Assembly (NCBI RefSeq): GCF_019933235.1
Contig: NZ_CP082945.1
Coordinates: forward strand, 5,989,501 to 6,053,500
Source: Streptomyces angustmyceticus
GTDB lineage: Bacteria > Actinomycetota > Actinomycetes > Streptomycetales > Streptomycetaceae
Direction of reading: 5' to 3'
Length of the DNA stretch: 64,000 nucleotides
The position numbers and the translations under genes were made by a program. Shown one piece after another: positions 44,255-53,371 of the stretch. Numbering within the stretch: position 1 is the first letter of the stretch; the number at the start of each line of letters is the position of its first letter. Under the pieces are notes generated by a model that did not search any database, was not told the DNA's origin, and was given only the letters and a program-made list of their open reading frames with translations.

Positions 44255-45381
44255 GCAGGCACGTGACCCGCATCGACGATCTCCCCATCCGGGACGAGCT
44301 GCGCGGCAAGTCCCCCTACGGCGCACCGCAGCTGGACGTCCCGGTGCGCCTGAACACCAACGAGAACCCCTATCCGCTGCCCGAGCCGCTGGTCCGCCGG
44401 ATCGCCGAGCGGGTGACCGACGCCGCCCGCCTGCTCAACCGCTACCCCGACCGGGACGCGGTCGAGCTGCGCACCGAGCTGGCCCGCTACCTCACCCGCA
44501 CCGGCGGTCACCCGGTCACCACCGAGCAGGTCTGGGCGGCCAACGGCTCCAACGAGGTCATCCAGCAGCTGCTGCAGACCTTCGGCGGCCCCGGCCGCCA
44601 CGCCCTCGGCTTCGAGCCGTCGTACTCCATGCACGGGCTGATCTCCCGCGGCACGGGCACCGGCTGGACCTCCGGCCCGCGCAACGACGACTTCACCATC
44701 GACGTCGAGGCGGCGCGGGCGGCCATCGCCGAGCAGCGGCCCGACGTGGTCTTCATCTGCTCGCCGAACAACCCCACCGGCACCGCCGTCGAGGCGGACA
44801 CGGTGCTTGCGCTGTACGACGCCGCCCAGGCGGCCCGGTCCGACGGCGCCGGCGCCCTGGTGGTCGTCGACGAGGCCTACGGCGAGTTCAGCCACCGGCC
44901 CTCGCTGCTGCCGCTGATCGAGGGCCGCCCGAACCTGGTGGTCTCCCGGACCATGTCCAAGGCCTTCGGCGCCGCCGGGCTGCGGCTGGGCTACCTCGCG
45001 GCCGACCCCGCCGTGGTCGACGCGGTGCAGCTGGTCCGGCTCCCGTACCACCTCTCGTCCGTCACCCAGGCCACCGCGCTCGCCGCGCTGGAGCACACCG
45101 ACACGCTCCTGAAGTACGTCGAGCAGCTCAAGGCCGAGCGGGACCGCCTGGTCACCGAGCTGCGGGCGGCCGGCTGCCAGGTCGTCGACTCCGACGCCAA
45201 CTTCGTGCAGTTCGGCCTCTTCGAGGACGCGCACGCCACCTGGCAGGCGATCCTCGACCACGGCGTGCTGGTCCGTGACAACGGCGTACCGGGCTGGCTG
45301 CGGGTCACCGCCGGCACCCCGGCAGAGAACGACGCGTTCCTCGACGCGGTTCGCGCAGTACTGAAGGAGAACAAGCGATGA
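44251..45381 (+). CDS. hisC: Histidinol-phosphate aminotransferase HisC
   Basis: PLP aminotransferase (fold type I) converting imidazole-acetol phosphate and Glu to histidinol phosphate. 376 residues from GTG 44251, which overlaps the hisD stop (GTGA); GTG 44263 is an alternative start four codons on. Motifs: RLNTNENPYPLPEPL near 33, CSPNNPTGTAVEAD near 170, VVDEAYGEF near 206, and the PLP lysine K237 in SRTMSKAFGAAGLRLGY. Coupled upstream to hisD and downstream to hisB (ATGA overlap). Confidence 0.96.
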   Translation: MSRHVTRIDDLPIRDELRGKSPYGAPQLDVPVRLNTNENPYPLPEPLVRRIAERVTDAARLLNRYPDRDAVELRTELARYLTRTGGHPVTTEQVWAANGSNEVIQQLLQTFGGPGRHALGFEPSYSMHGLISRGTGTGWTSGPRNDDFTIDVEAARAAIAEQRPDVVFICSPNNPTGTAVEADTVLALYDAAQAARSDGAGALVVVDEAYGEFSHRPSLLPLIEGRPNLVVSRTMSKAFGAAGLRLGYLAADPAVVDAVQLVRLPYHLSSVTQATALAALEHTDTLLKYVEQLKAERDRLVTELRAAGCQVVDSDANFVQFGLFEDAHATWQAILDHGVLVRDNGVPGWLRVTAGTPAENDAFLDAVRAVLKENKR

Positions 45382-45971
45382 CCCGCGTAGGACGCGTGGA
45401 GCGCACGACGAAGGAGACGTCCGTGCTCGTCGAGATCGATCTCGACGGCAGGGGCGAGGTGGACGTGTCGACCGGTGTGGGCTTCTACGACCACATGCTC
45501 GACCAGCTCGGCCGGCACGGCCTGTTCGACCTCAAGGTCAAGACCGACGGCGACCTGCACATCGACACCCACCACACCATCGAGGACACCGCGCTGGCGC
45601 TGGGCGCCGCCTTCAAGCAGGCCCTCGGCGACAAGTCCGGGATCTACCGCTTCGGCAACTGCACCGTCCCGCTGGACGAGTCGCTCGCCCAGGTGACCGT
45701 CGACCTCTCCGGCCGCCCGTACCTGGTGCACACCGAGCCGGAGAACATGGCGCCGATGATCGGCTCCTACGACACCACGATGACCCGGCACATCTTCGAG
45801 TCGTTCGTCGCCCAGGCCCAGATAGCGCTGCACATCCACGTCCCGTACGGCCGCAACGCCCACCACATCGTGGAGTGCCAGTTCAAGGCGCTGGCCCGCG
45901 CCCTGCGCTACGCCAGCGAGCGCGACCCGCGCGCGGCCGGCATCATCCCCTCCACCAAGGGGGCCCTGTAG
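45378..45971 (+). CDS. hisB: Imidazoleglycerol-phosphate dehydratase HisB
   Basis: Mn-dependent dehydratase making imidazole-acetol phosphate, 197 residues: the monofunctional form without the histidinol phosphatase domain found in enterobacteria. The metal-binding His/Glu clusters are in GFYDHMLDQLGRHGLFDL near 35, DTHHTIEDTALALG near 63, and the repeat-related HVPYGRNAHHIVECQFKALARALR near 155. ATG overlaps the hisC stop by 4 bases. A histidinol-phosphatase must be encoded elsewhere. Confidence 0.97.
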   Translation: MTRVGRVERTTKETSVLVEIDLDGRGEVDVSTGVGFYDHMLDQLGRHGLFDLKVKTDGDLHIDTHHTIEDTALALGAAFKQALGDKSGIYRFGNCTVPLDESLAQVTVDLSGRPYLVHTEPENMAPMIGSYDTTMTRHIFESFVAQAQIALHIHVPYGRNAHHIVECQFKALARALRYASERDPRAAGIIPSTKGAL

Positions 45972-45974
45972 CCC

Positions 45975-46139
45975 GTGAACGGACTCTCGACCGTCTTCAT
46001 CCTCCTCGGGCTCTTTCTCCTCGGCGGTGTCTACTCGTTCTGGAAGCAGCAGCTGCCCAAGGGCCTGATCGTGCTGCTGTCCGTCGGTTCGGCGCTGTGC
46101 CTGCTCGCCGGCGTGCTGCGGCTGGAGGTATGGAATTGA
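45975..46139 (+). CDS. 54-residue membrane protein between hisB and hisH
   Basis: A short gene starting at GTG 45975, 3 bases after hisB: VNGLSTVFILLGLFLLGGVY then a basic loop (SFWKQQLPKG) and a second helix (LIVLLSVGSALCLLAGVLRL). Two membrane helices, positive-inside loop. Its end carries the GGAGG used by hisH and its stop (46137-46139) overlaps the hisH start region, so hisH translation is probably coupled to it. Streptomycetes keep a small membrane gene here as far as I recall. Function unknown. Confidence 0.75.
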   Translation: MNGLSTVFILLGLFLLGGVYSFWKQQLPKGLIVLLSVGSALCLLAGVLRLEVWN

Positions 46140-46786
46140 CCCCCTCGGCACCCCGTAAGAAGGTCGTGGTCTTCGACTACGGCTTCGGCAACGTCCGCTC
46201 CGCCGAGCGCGCCCTGGCGCACGTCGGCGCGGAGGTGGAGATCACCCGGGACTTCGACCGGGCGATGAACGCCGAGGGCCTGCTGGTCCCCGGAGTCGGC
46301 GCGTTCGCCGCCTGCATGGCCGGGCTCAAGCAGGCCCGCGGCGACTGGCTCGTCGGCCGCCGGCTGTCCGGCGGACGCCCCGTGATGGGCATCTGTGTCG
46401 GGATGCAGATCCTCTTCGGCCGCGGCATCGAGCACGGCGTGGAGACCGAGGGCCTGGACGAGTGGCCCGGCACGGTCGGCCCGCTCAAGGCCGACGTCGT
46501 CCCGCACATGGGCTGGAACACCGTCGAGGCCCCCGCGGACTCGCGGCTCTTCGCCGGGCTGCCCGCCGACGCCCGCTACTACTTCGTGCACTCCTACGCG
46601 GTGCACGACTGGGAGCTGGAGGTCGGCAACCCGCACCTCGCCGCGCCGAAGGTCACCTGGGCCACGCACGGCGAGCGGTTCGTGGCCGCGGTCGAGAACG
46701 GCCCGCTGTGGGCCACCCAGTTCCACCCCGAGAAGTCCGGCGACGCCGGCGCCCAGCTCCTGACCAATTGGATCGAGACCCTGTAA
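46130..46786 (+). CDS. hisH: Imidazole glycerol phosphate synthase, glutaminase subunit HisH
   Basis: Glutamine amidotransferase subunit that passes ammonia to HisF. 218 residues from ATG 46130. The class I glutaminase features are VVVFDYGFGNVRS near 11, the nucleophile Cys of MGICVGMQILFGRG near 88, and the His/Glu pair of TQFHPEKSGDAGAQLL near 199. GGAGG (46124-46128) is only 1 base from ATG 46130 but 7 bases from TTG 46136 (third codon), so the true start may be TTG, giving 216 residues and a TTGA overlap with the preceding stop. Confidence 0.95.
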   Translation: MELTPSAPRKKVVVFDYGFGNVRSAERALAHVGAEVEITRDFDRAMNAEGLLVPGVGAFAACMAGLKQARGDWLVGRRLSGGRPVMGICVGMQILFGRGIEHGVETEGLDEWPGTVGPLKADVVPHMGWNTVEAPADSRLFAGLPADARYYFVHSYAVHDWELEVGNPHLAAPKVTWATHGERFVAAVENGPLWATQFHPEKSGDAGAQLLTNWIETL

Positions 46787-47517
46787 TGCCGAACGCCGCA
46801 AAGCTCGAACTCCTCCCCGCCGTCGATGTCCGCGACGGCCAGGCCGTCCGCCTCGTGCACGGCGAGTCCGGCTCCGAGACCTCCTACGGCGACCCGCTGC
46901 AGGCGGCCCTCGCCTGGCAGCGGGCGGGCGCCGAGTGGCTGCACCTCGTCGACCTCGACGCGGCCTTCGGCACCGGCGACAACCGGGCGCAGATCGCCGA
47001 GGTCGCCCGCTCCATGGACCTCAAGGTCGAGCTGTCCGGCGGCATCCGCGACGACGACACGCTCGCCGCGGCCCTGGCCACCGGCTGCCGCCGGGTCAAC
47101 CTCGGCACCGCCGCGCTGGAGACCCCCGAGTGGGTCGCCAAGGTCATCGCCGAGCACGGCGACAAGATCGCGGTCGGCCTGGACGTCCGCGGCACGACGC
47201 TGCGCGGCCGCGGCTGGACCCGCGACGGCGGCGACCTCTACGAGACGCTGGCCCGCCTCGACGCCGAGGGCTGCGCGCGATACGTCGTCACCGACATCAA
47301 CAAGGACGGCACCCTCCAGGGCCCCAACGTCGAGCTGCTCAGGAACGTCTGCGCGGCCACCGACCGGCCCGTGGTCGCCTCCGGCGGGGTCTCCTCGCTC
47401 GACGACCTGCGGGTACTGGCCTCGCTGGTACCGGAAGGTGTCGAGGGCGCCATCGTCGGCAAGGCGCTCTACGCGAAGGCGTTCACCCTCGAAGAGGCAC
47501 TGGCAGCAGTGTCGTAA
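46786..47517 (+). CDS. priA: Bifunctional HisA/TrpF isomerase PriA
   Basis: A (beta/alpha)8 isomerase of 243 residues acting on both ProFAR (histidine pathway) and phosphoribosyl-anthranilate (tryptophan pathway) in actinobacteria that lack trpF. Catalytic aspartates are expected in LLPAVDVRDGQAVRL near 9-23 and YVVTDINKDGTLQGPN near 166. Phosphate loops are SGGIRDDDT near 84 and ASGGVSSLDD near 199. The two-fold repeat is evident. The ATG overlaps the hisH stop (TAATG). No trpF is seen among the trp genes here, consistent with dual function. Confidence 0.95.
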   Translation: MPNAAKLELLPAVDVRDGQAVRLVHGESGSETSYGDPLQAALAWQRAGAEWLHLVDLDAAFGTGDNRAQIAEVARSMDLKVELSGGIRDDDTLAAALATGCRRVNLGTAALETPEWVAKVIAEHGDKIAVGLDVRGTTLRGRGWTRDGGDLYETLARLDAEGCARYVVTDINKDGTLQGPNVELLRNVCAATDRPVVASGGVSSLDDLRVLASLVPEGVEGAIVGKALYAKAFTLEEALAAVS

Positions 47518-47538
47518 CGGCGAACGAAAGGCCGCAAG

Positions 47539-47946
47539 ATGACCATCGAGCGCGTACGGACCGGCAATCCCTGGGAAGAGAAGATCGGCATCGCACGCGC
47601 CGTGGCGGCCGGCGACCGGATCCTGGTCGCCGGCACGATGCCGGTGGTCGACGGCGTCCTGCAGGGTGAGGGCGACCCCTACGAACAGACCCGGGCCGCC
47701 TTCACCCACGCGCTGGCCGCGCTCAAGCCCTTCGGCCTGGGCGCCGAAGCGGTCCTGCGCACCCGTGTGTACCTCACCCACCTGCGCGACGTGGACGCGG
47801 CCGGCCGCGCCCACCGGGAGCTGTTCGCGGCGCAGCCGCCGGTCTCGACCCTGGTCGTGGTCTCCGGCTTCGCCGACCCCCGGGTGCTGGTGGAAGTGGA
47901 ACTGGAAGCCTTCCGAGAACTGTCAGAGAGGCCTGAACCGACATGA
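47539..47946 (+). CDS. RidA family enamine/imine deaminase
   Basis: A 135-residue chorismate-mutase-like trimer subunit of the RidA/YjgF/UK114 family, which hydrolyses reactive enamines made by PLP enzymes. The Arg that binds the substrate carboxylate is in LRTRVYLTHLRDVD near 75-88, and the C-terminal TLVVVSGFADPRVLVEVELEAF is typical. GAAAGGCCGCAAG precedes the ATG. It sits between priA and hisF and overlaps hisF by 4 bases, so it belongs to the his operon and may clear reactive intermediates. Confidence 0.9.
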   Translation: MTIERVRTGNPWEEKIGIARAVAAGDRILVAGTMPVVDGVLQGEGDPYEQTRAAFTHALAALKPFGLGAEAVLRTRVYLTHLRDVDAAGRAHRELFAAQPPVSTLVVVSGFADPRVLVEVELEAFRELSERPEPT

Positions 47947-48707
47947 CCCTGGCGGTCCGAGTCATCCCTTGCCTGGACGTCGACAACGGCCGGGTCGTCA
48001 AGGGCGTCAACTTCCGTAACCTGCGGGACGCGGGCGACCCCGTGGAGATGGCCAAGATCTACGGTCAGGAGGGCGCCGACGAGCTGACCTTCCTCGACAT
48101 CACCGCCTCCTCCGGCAACCGCGAGACCACCTACGACGTGGTCCGCCGCACCGCCGAGCAGGTCTTCATCCCGCTCACCGTCGGCGGCGGCGTCCGCACC
48201 CCCGAGGACGTCGACAAGCTGCTGCGGGCCGGCGCCGACAAGGTCGGCGTCAACACCGCCGCCATCGCCCGCCCCGACGTGATCCGCGAGATCGCCGAGC
48301 GCTTCGGCCGCCAGGTCCTGGTCCTCTCGGTCGACGCCCGCCGCACCGACGCCGGCACCCCGTCCGGATACGAGGTCACCACCCACGGCGGCCGCCGCGG
48401 CACCGGCATCGACGCGGTGGAGTGGGCGCACCGCGCCGCCGAACTCGGCGCCGGCGAGATCCTCCTCAACTCCATGGACGCCGACGGCACCAAGGACGGC
48501 TACGACGTCGAGATGATCGAGGCCGTCCGCAAGCACGTCAGCGTCCCGGTGATCGCCTCCGGCGGCGCGGGCCGGCTGGACGACTTCGCCCCGGCCGTCG
48601 CGGCCGGCGCCGACGCGGTCCTGGCCGCGTCCGTCTTCCACTTCGGCGACCTGCGCATCGGCCAGGTCAAGGACGCGCTCCGGGGGGCCGGGCACACCGT
48701 GCGCTGA
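47943..48707 (+). CDS. hisF: Imidazole glycerol phosphate synthase, cyclase subunit HisF
   Basis: TIM-barrel cyclase that forms imidazole glycerol phosphate and AICAR from PRFAR and ammonia delivered by HisH. 254 residues. The catalytic Asp is in VIPCLDVDNGRVVKG near residue 7-21 (D12) and the second in LLNSMDADGTKDGYD near 174. Phosphate-binding loops are VGGGVRTPED near 81 and ASGGAGRLDD near 205. ATG overlaps the RidA stop. Last gene of this his run; the nitrile-hydratase trio starts 26 bases on. Confidence 0.97.
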   Translation: MTLAVRVIPCLDVDNGRVVKGVNFRNLRDAGDPVEMAKIYGQEGADELTFLDITASSGNRETTYDVVRRTAEQVFIPLTVGGGVRTPEDVDKLLRAGADKVGVNTAAIARPDVIREIAERFGRQVLVLSVDARRTDAGTPSGYEVTTHGGRRGTGIDAVEWAHRAAELGAGEILLNSMDADGTKDGYDVEMIEAVRKHVSVPVIASGGAGRLDDFAPAVAAGADAVLAASVFHFGDLRIGQVKDALRGAGHTVR

Positions 48708-48721
48708 CCGGCGGCCGCCCG

Positions 48722-48733
48722 TAGGCTCGCCCC
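48722..48733 (+). promoter_or_regulatory. -10-like box of a leaderless start
   Basis: TAGGCT (48722-48727) lies 6 bases before the ATG at 48734, the spacing expected if transcription starts at the A of the ATG. This would give the nitrile-hydratase genes a promoter separate from the his operon. No good -35 box is visible. Confidence 0.5.
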
Positions 48734-49003
48734 ATGAGCCGTGTCAACGATGTGGGTGGCCAGGGCGGGTTCGGGGCGCTGGAGATCGAGGCGGACGAGC
48801 CGCCGTTCCACGCCGACTGGGAGGCGCGGGTGTACGCGCTGAACTCCGTGCTGGTGCGCAACGGCGTCTACCGGCTCGACGAGTTCCGGGACGCCGTCGA
48901 GCGGATGCCCCCGCGCGCGTACCTGGCCGCGTCGTACTACGAGCGCTGGCTGTACGCGATCGAGACGCTGCTGGCCGGGCGGGGGCCGGCCGGTGAGGGC
49001 TGA
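48734..49003 (+). CDS. Nitrile hydratase beta subunit, N-terminal half (separate gene)
   Basis: An 89-residue protein matching the helical N-terminal part of nitrile hydratase beta: a VNDVGGQGGFGAL start, EADEPPFHADWEARVYAL, then YRLDEFRDAVERMPPRAYLAASYYERWL. In classical enzymes this part is fused to the SH3-like domain encoded next door. The split is known from thiocyanate hydrolase and from the toyocamycin nitrile hydratase of streptomycetes. It could instead be the homologous maturation (metallochaperone) protein, but the beta-type motifs favour a structural subunit. It overlaps the next gene by 11 bases. Confidence 0.85.
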   Translation: MSRVNDVGGQGGFGALEIEADEPPFHADWEARVYALNSVLVRNGVYRLDEFRDAVERMPPRAYLAASYYERWLYAIETLLAGRGPAGEG

Positions 49004-49280
49004 GTTCCGGGCGGGGGAGCGGGTGCGGGTGCGCGCCGTCGACCCCGCGGGTCACACGCGGGTGCCGCGGTACGTACGCGGGCACGTGGGGCGGATCGTC
49101 GAGTGCCAGGGCCGCTGGCCGCTCGCCGACGAGTGCGCGGCGGGGGTGGCCGAGCCGCGGGTGGAGCCCGTCTACACCGTGGCGTTCGCCGCGGGCGACC
49201 TGTGGGGCGAGGGCGGTCACGAGGTCACGGTCGACCTCTGGGAGTCGTACATCGAGCGGGCAGGGAAGGACGGGGCATGA
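48993..49280 (+). CDS. Nitrile hydratase beta subunit, C-terminal SH3-like half (separate gene)
   Basis: A 95-residue protein equal to the SH3-like C-terminal domain of nitrile hydratase beta: FRAGERVRVRAVDPAGHTRVPRYVRGHVGRIVE, then VYTVAFAAGDLWGEGG and VDLWESYIERA. GTG 48993 lies within the end of the preceding gene, and its own stop overlaps the alpha-subunit ATG (ATGA), so the three are translated as a unit. Together with the 89-residue protein it makes one complete beta chain. Confidence 0.87.
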   Translation: MRAEFRAGERVRVRAVDPAGHTRVPRYVRGHVGRIVECQGRWPLADECAAGVAEPRVEPVYTVAFAAGDLWGEGGHEVTVDLWESYIERAGKDGA

Positions 49281-49867
49281 GCGGCGAGCACACGAGCCTG
49301 CCGGTGGCGGCGCGGGTCAGGCGGCTGGAGGAGCGGCTGATCGGGGCCGGGGTGGTCGCCCAGGAGCAGCTGGACGAGGCGCTCGGCGCGATGCTGAAGG
49401 GGGCCTCGCCGGTCAACGGCGCGCGGATCGTGGCGCGGGCCTGGAGCGACGCGGGGTTCCGGGAGCGGCTGCTGGCGGACGCGAACGCGGCGCTGCCGGA
49501 GGTGGGTCTCTCGATGGCGGGCGGCATCCAGGAGCAGCGGCTCAAGGTCGTCGAGAACACCGCCACCACGCACCACGTCCTCGTGTGCACGCTGTGCTCG
49601 TGCTATCCGATCGGGCTGCTGGGGCCGTCGCCGTCCTGGTACAAGAGCGAGGCCTACCGCGCCCGGGTGGTGCGCGAACCGCGCGCCGTGCTGGCCGAGT
49701 TCGGGCTGGAGCTGCCGGAGTCCACCACCATCACGGTGTGGGACTCCAGCGCCGAGAGCCGCTACCTGGTCCTGCCCCGGCGGCCCGCGGGCACCGCGGG
49801 CCGCAGCGAGGCGGAGCTGGCCGCGCTCGTCACCCGCGAGGGCCTCATCGGGACCGCCGCGGTCTGA
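49277..49867 (+). CDS. Nitrile hydratase alpha subunit, cobalt type
   Basis: The 196-residue metal-binding subunit of a nitrile hydratase-family enzyme, converting nitriles to amides (or thiocyanate to carbonyl sulfide in the sister family). The metal claw is V-C104-T-L-C107-S-C109; Thr after the first Cys marks the Co(III) type, Ser the Fe(III) type. Other family stretches: GARIVARAWSDAGFRERLLAD near 53, PSPSWYKSEAYRARVVREPR near 118 and VWDSSAESRYLVLP near 155. No metallochaperone or amidase gene is adjacent. Nearest described relatives are three-subunit enzymes; the physiological nitrile is unknown. Confidence 0.9.
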   Translation: MSGEHTSLPVAARVRRLEERLIGAGVVAQEQLDEALGAMLKGASPVNGARIVARAWSDAGFRERLLADANAALPEVGLSMAGGIQEQRLKVVENTATTHHVLVCTLCSCYPIGLLGPSPSWYKSEAYRARVVREPRAVLAEFGLELPESTTITVWDSSAESRYLVLPRRPAGTAGRSEAELAALVTREGLIGTAAV

Positions 49868-49868
49868 C

Positions 49869-50608
49869 TCACCGTCCCTTGCGCGCGGCCCGGACGAACT
49901 CCCGGTTCATCGTGGCGATGCTGAACAGGGGAACGCCCTTGGGGCAGGCCGTCGCACACGCCCCGGTGTTGGTGCAGCCGCCGAAGCCCTCCGCGTCCAT
50001 CTGCCCCACCATGTCCAGGACGCGGCTCTCCCGCTCCTGGGCGCCCTGGGGCAGGGCGCCCAGGTGGACGACCTTGGCGGCGGTGAAGAGCATCGCCGAG
50101 CCGTTGGGGCAGGCCGCCACGCAGGCGCCGCAGCCGATGCACGCGGCGTGCTCGAAGGCGGTGTCGGCGGCCGGCTTGGGCACGGCGGTGGCGTGGGCCT
50201 CGGGGGCGGAGCCGGTCGGGGCGGTGATGTAGCCGCCGGAGGCGATGATGCGGTCGAAGGCGGAGCGGTCGACGACCAGGTCCTTGACGACCGGGAAGGC
50301 GGCGGCCCGCCAGGGCTCGATGTCGAGGGTGTCGCCGTCCTGGAAGGAGCGCATGTGCAGCTGGCAGGTGGTGGTCTGCTCGGGGCCGTGCGCCTCGCCG
50401 TTGATGACGAGCGAGCAGGCGCCGCAGATGCCCTCGCGGCAGTCGTGGTCGAAGGCGACCGGGTCCTCGCCGTCCAGCAGGAGTTCCTCGTTGAGGGTGT
50501 CGAGCATCTCCAGGAACGACATGTCCGGTGAGATGCCCGCCACCTCGTAGGTGACCGGGGCGCCGGGGGCGTCGGCGTTCGGCTGGCGCCAGATGCGCAG
50601 GGTGAGGT

Positions 50609-50612
<4 letters not shown>
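49869..50612 (-). CDS. sdhB: Succinate dehydrogenase/fumarate reductase iron-sulfur subunit
   Basis: A 247-residue electron-transfer subunit. The N-terminal ferredoxin domain holds a [2Fe-2S] cluster in HDCREGICGACSLVING near 60, with a later Cys in TTTCQLHM. The C-terminal domain holds the other clusters in CIGCGACVAACPNG near 160 and CTNTGACATACPKG near 213. Start ATG 50612; it overlaps sdhA by 4 bases. The long open frame upstream is sdhA in another frame. Only one base separates its stop from the convergent nitrile-hydratase alpha stop. Confidence 0.94.
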
Positions 50613-52567
<1,955 letters not shown>

Positions 52568-52568
52568 G

Positions 52569-53276
52569 TCAGCTCACCACTTCGGTCATGACGGCGACGG
52601 GTACGGAGACGAAGCCCACGGTCAGCACCAGGGCGAGGGCGTCGGCGGTGGTCCTCAGGAGGCGGTCGCGGGTGCGGCTGCCGACGCCGAGGGTCTGCGC
52701 GGCGCTCCAGAAGCCGTGCCGGACGTGCAGCCCGAGCGCCAGCACCGCGGCGATGTAGACGACGTTGCCGTACCAGGTCGAGAAGGTGTCGACCACGTTC
52801 CGGTACGGGTGGCCCTCCTGGAAGCCGCCGGGGTGCGCGGTGCCCGTCGTCAGGTCGAGGACGTGCCAGACGAGGAACAGGCCGAGGATGATCCCGCCCC
52901 AGCGCATCGTGCGGGTCGCGTAGCTCGCCCGTGCTGTGCGGTGCGCGTACTTGTCAGGGCGCGCCCGGAGGTCGCGGCGGCTGAGCTGGTACGCGGAGAC
53001 GGCGTGCGCGACGACCGCGGCGACCAGGACCACCCGGACCAGCCAGAGCGTCCACTCCTTGTGCATGAACGGTTCGCCGACCACCCGCAACCAGTGCGCG
53101 TAGTGGTCGAAGGTGTCCGGCCCGAAGAAGATCTTGAGGTTGCCCAGCATGTGGACGACCAGGTACAGCAGCATCACCAGGCCGCTGACGGCCATCACCG
53201 TCTTCTTGCCGACGGTCGAGCGCCACATCAGCGCGGCGAAGGACGGCCGTCGGTCCGTCCGTGTGTCCAGTGCCAT
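52569..53276 (-). CDS. sdhC: Succinate dehydrogenase cytochrome b subunit (single-chain anchor)
   Basis: A 235-residue membrane anchor with five hydrophobic helices and histidines suited to two haems: H42 in LYLVVHMLGN, H93 in VVAHAVSAYQL, H146 in FLVWHVLDL and H193 in ALGLHVRHGF. This is the type B anchor seen in Bacillus, Wolinella and many actinobacteria, where one chain replaces SdhC plus SdhD. First gene of the minus-strand sdhCAB operon; 95 bases separate it from the divergent LysR gene. Confidence 0.92.
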   Translation of the reverse strand: MALDTRTDRRPSFAALMWRSTVGKKTVMAVSGLVMLLYLVVHMLGNLKIFFGPDTFDHYAHWLRVVGEPFMHKEWTLWLVRVVLVAAVVAHAVSAYQLSRRDLRARPDKYAHRTARASYATRTMRWGGIILGLFLVWHVLDLTTGTAHPGGFQEGHPYRNVVDTFSTWYGNVVYIAAVLALGLHVRHGFWSAAQTLGVGSRTRDRLLRTTADALALVLTVGFVSVPVAVMTEVVS

Positions 53277-53336
53277 GGATCCCGACGGTAGGGACCGGCC
53301 CTGTCATCAGTCCAAGACATGGTCCGGCTCATCTCC

Positions 53337-53351
53337 ATAGCCGGGGCCTAT
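53337..53351. promoter_or_regulatory. ATA-N9-TAT site between sdhC and the LysR gene
   Basis: ATAGCCGGGGCCTAT, an imperfect dyad with a T-N11-A core, as expected for a LysR-type regulator. It lies 20 bases before the LysR ATG and 61 bases from sdhC, so one bound protein could control both. TACCCT at 53359-53364 precedes the LysR ATG by 7 bases. Confidence 0.5.
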
Positions 53352-53371
53352 CATCGCCTACCCTTCCCGGT

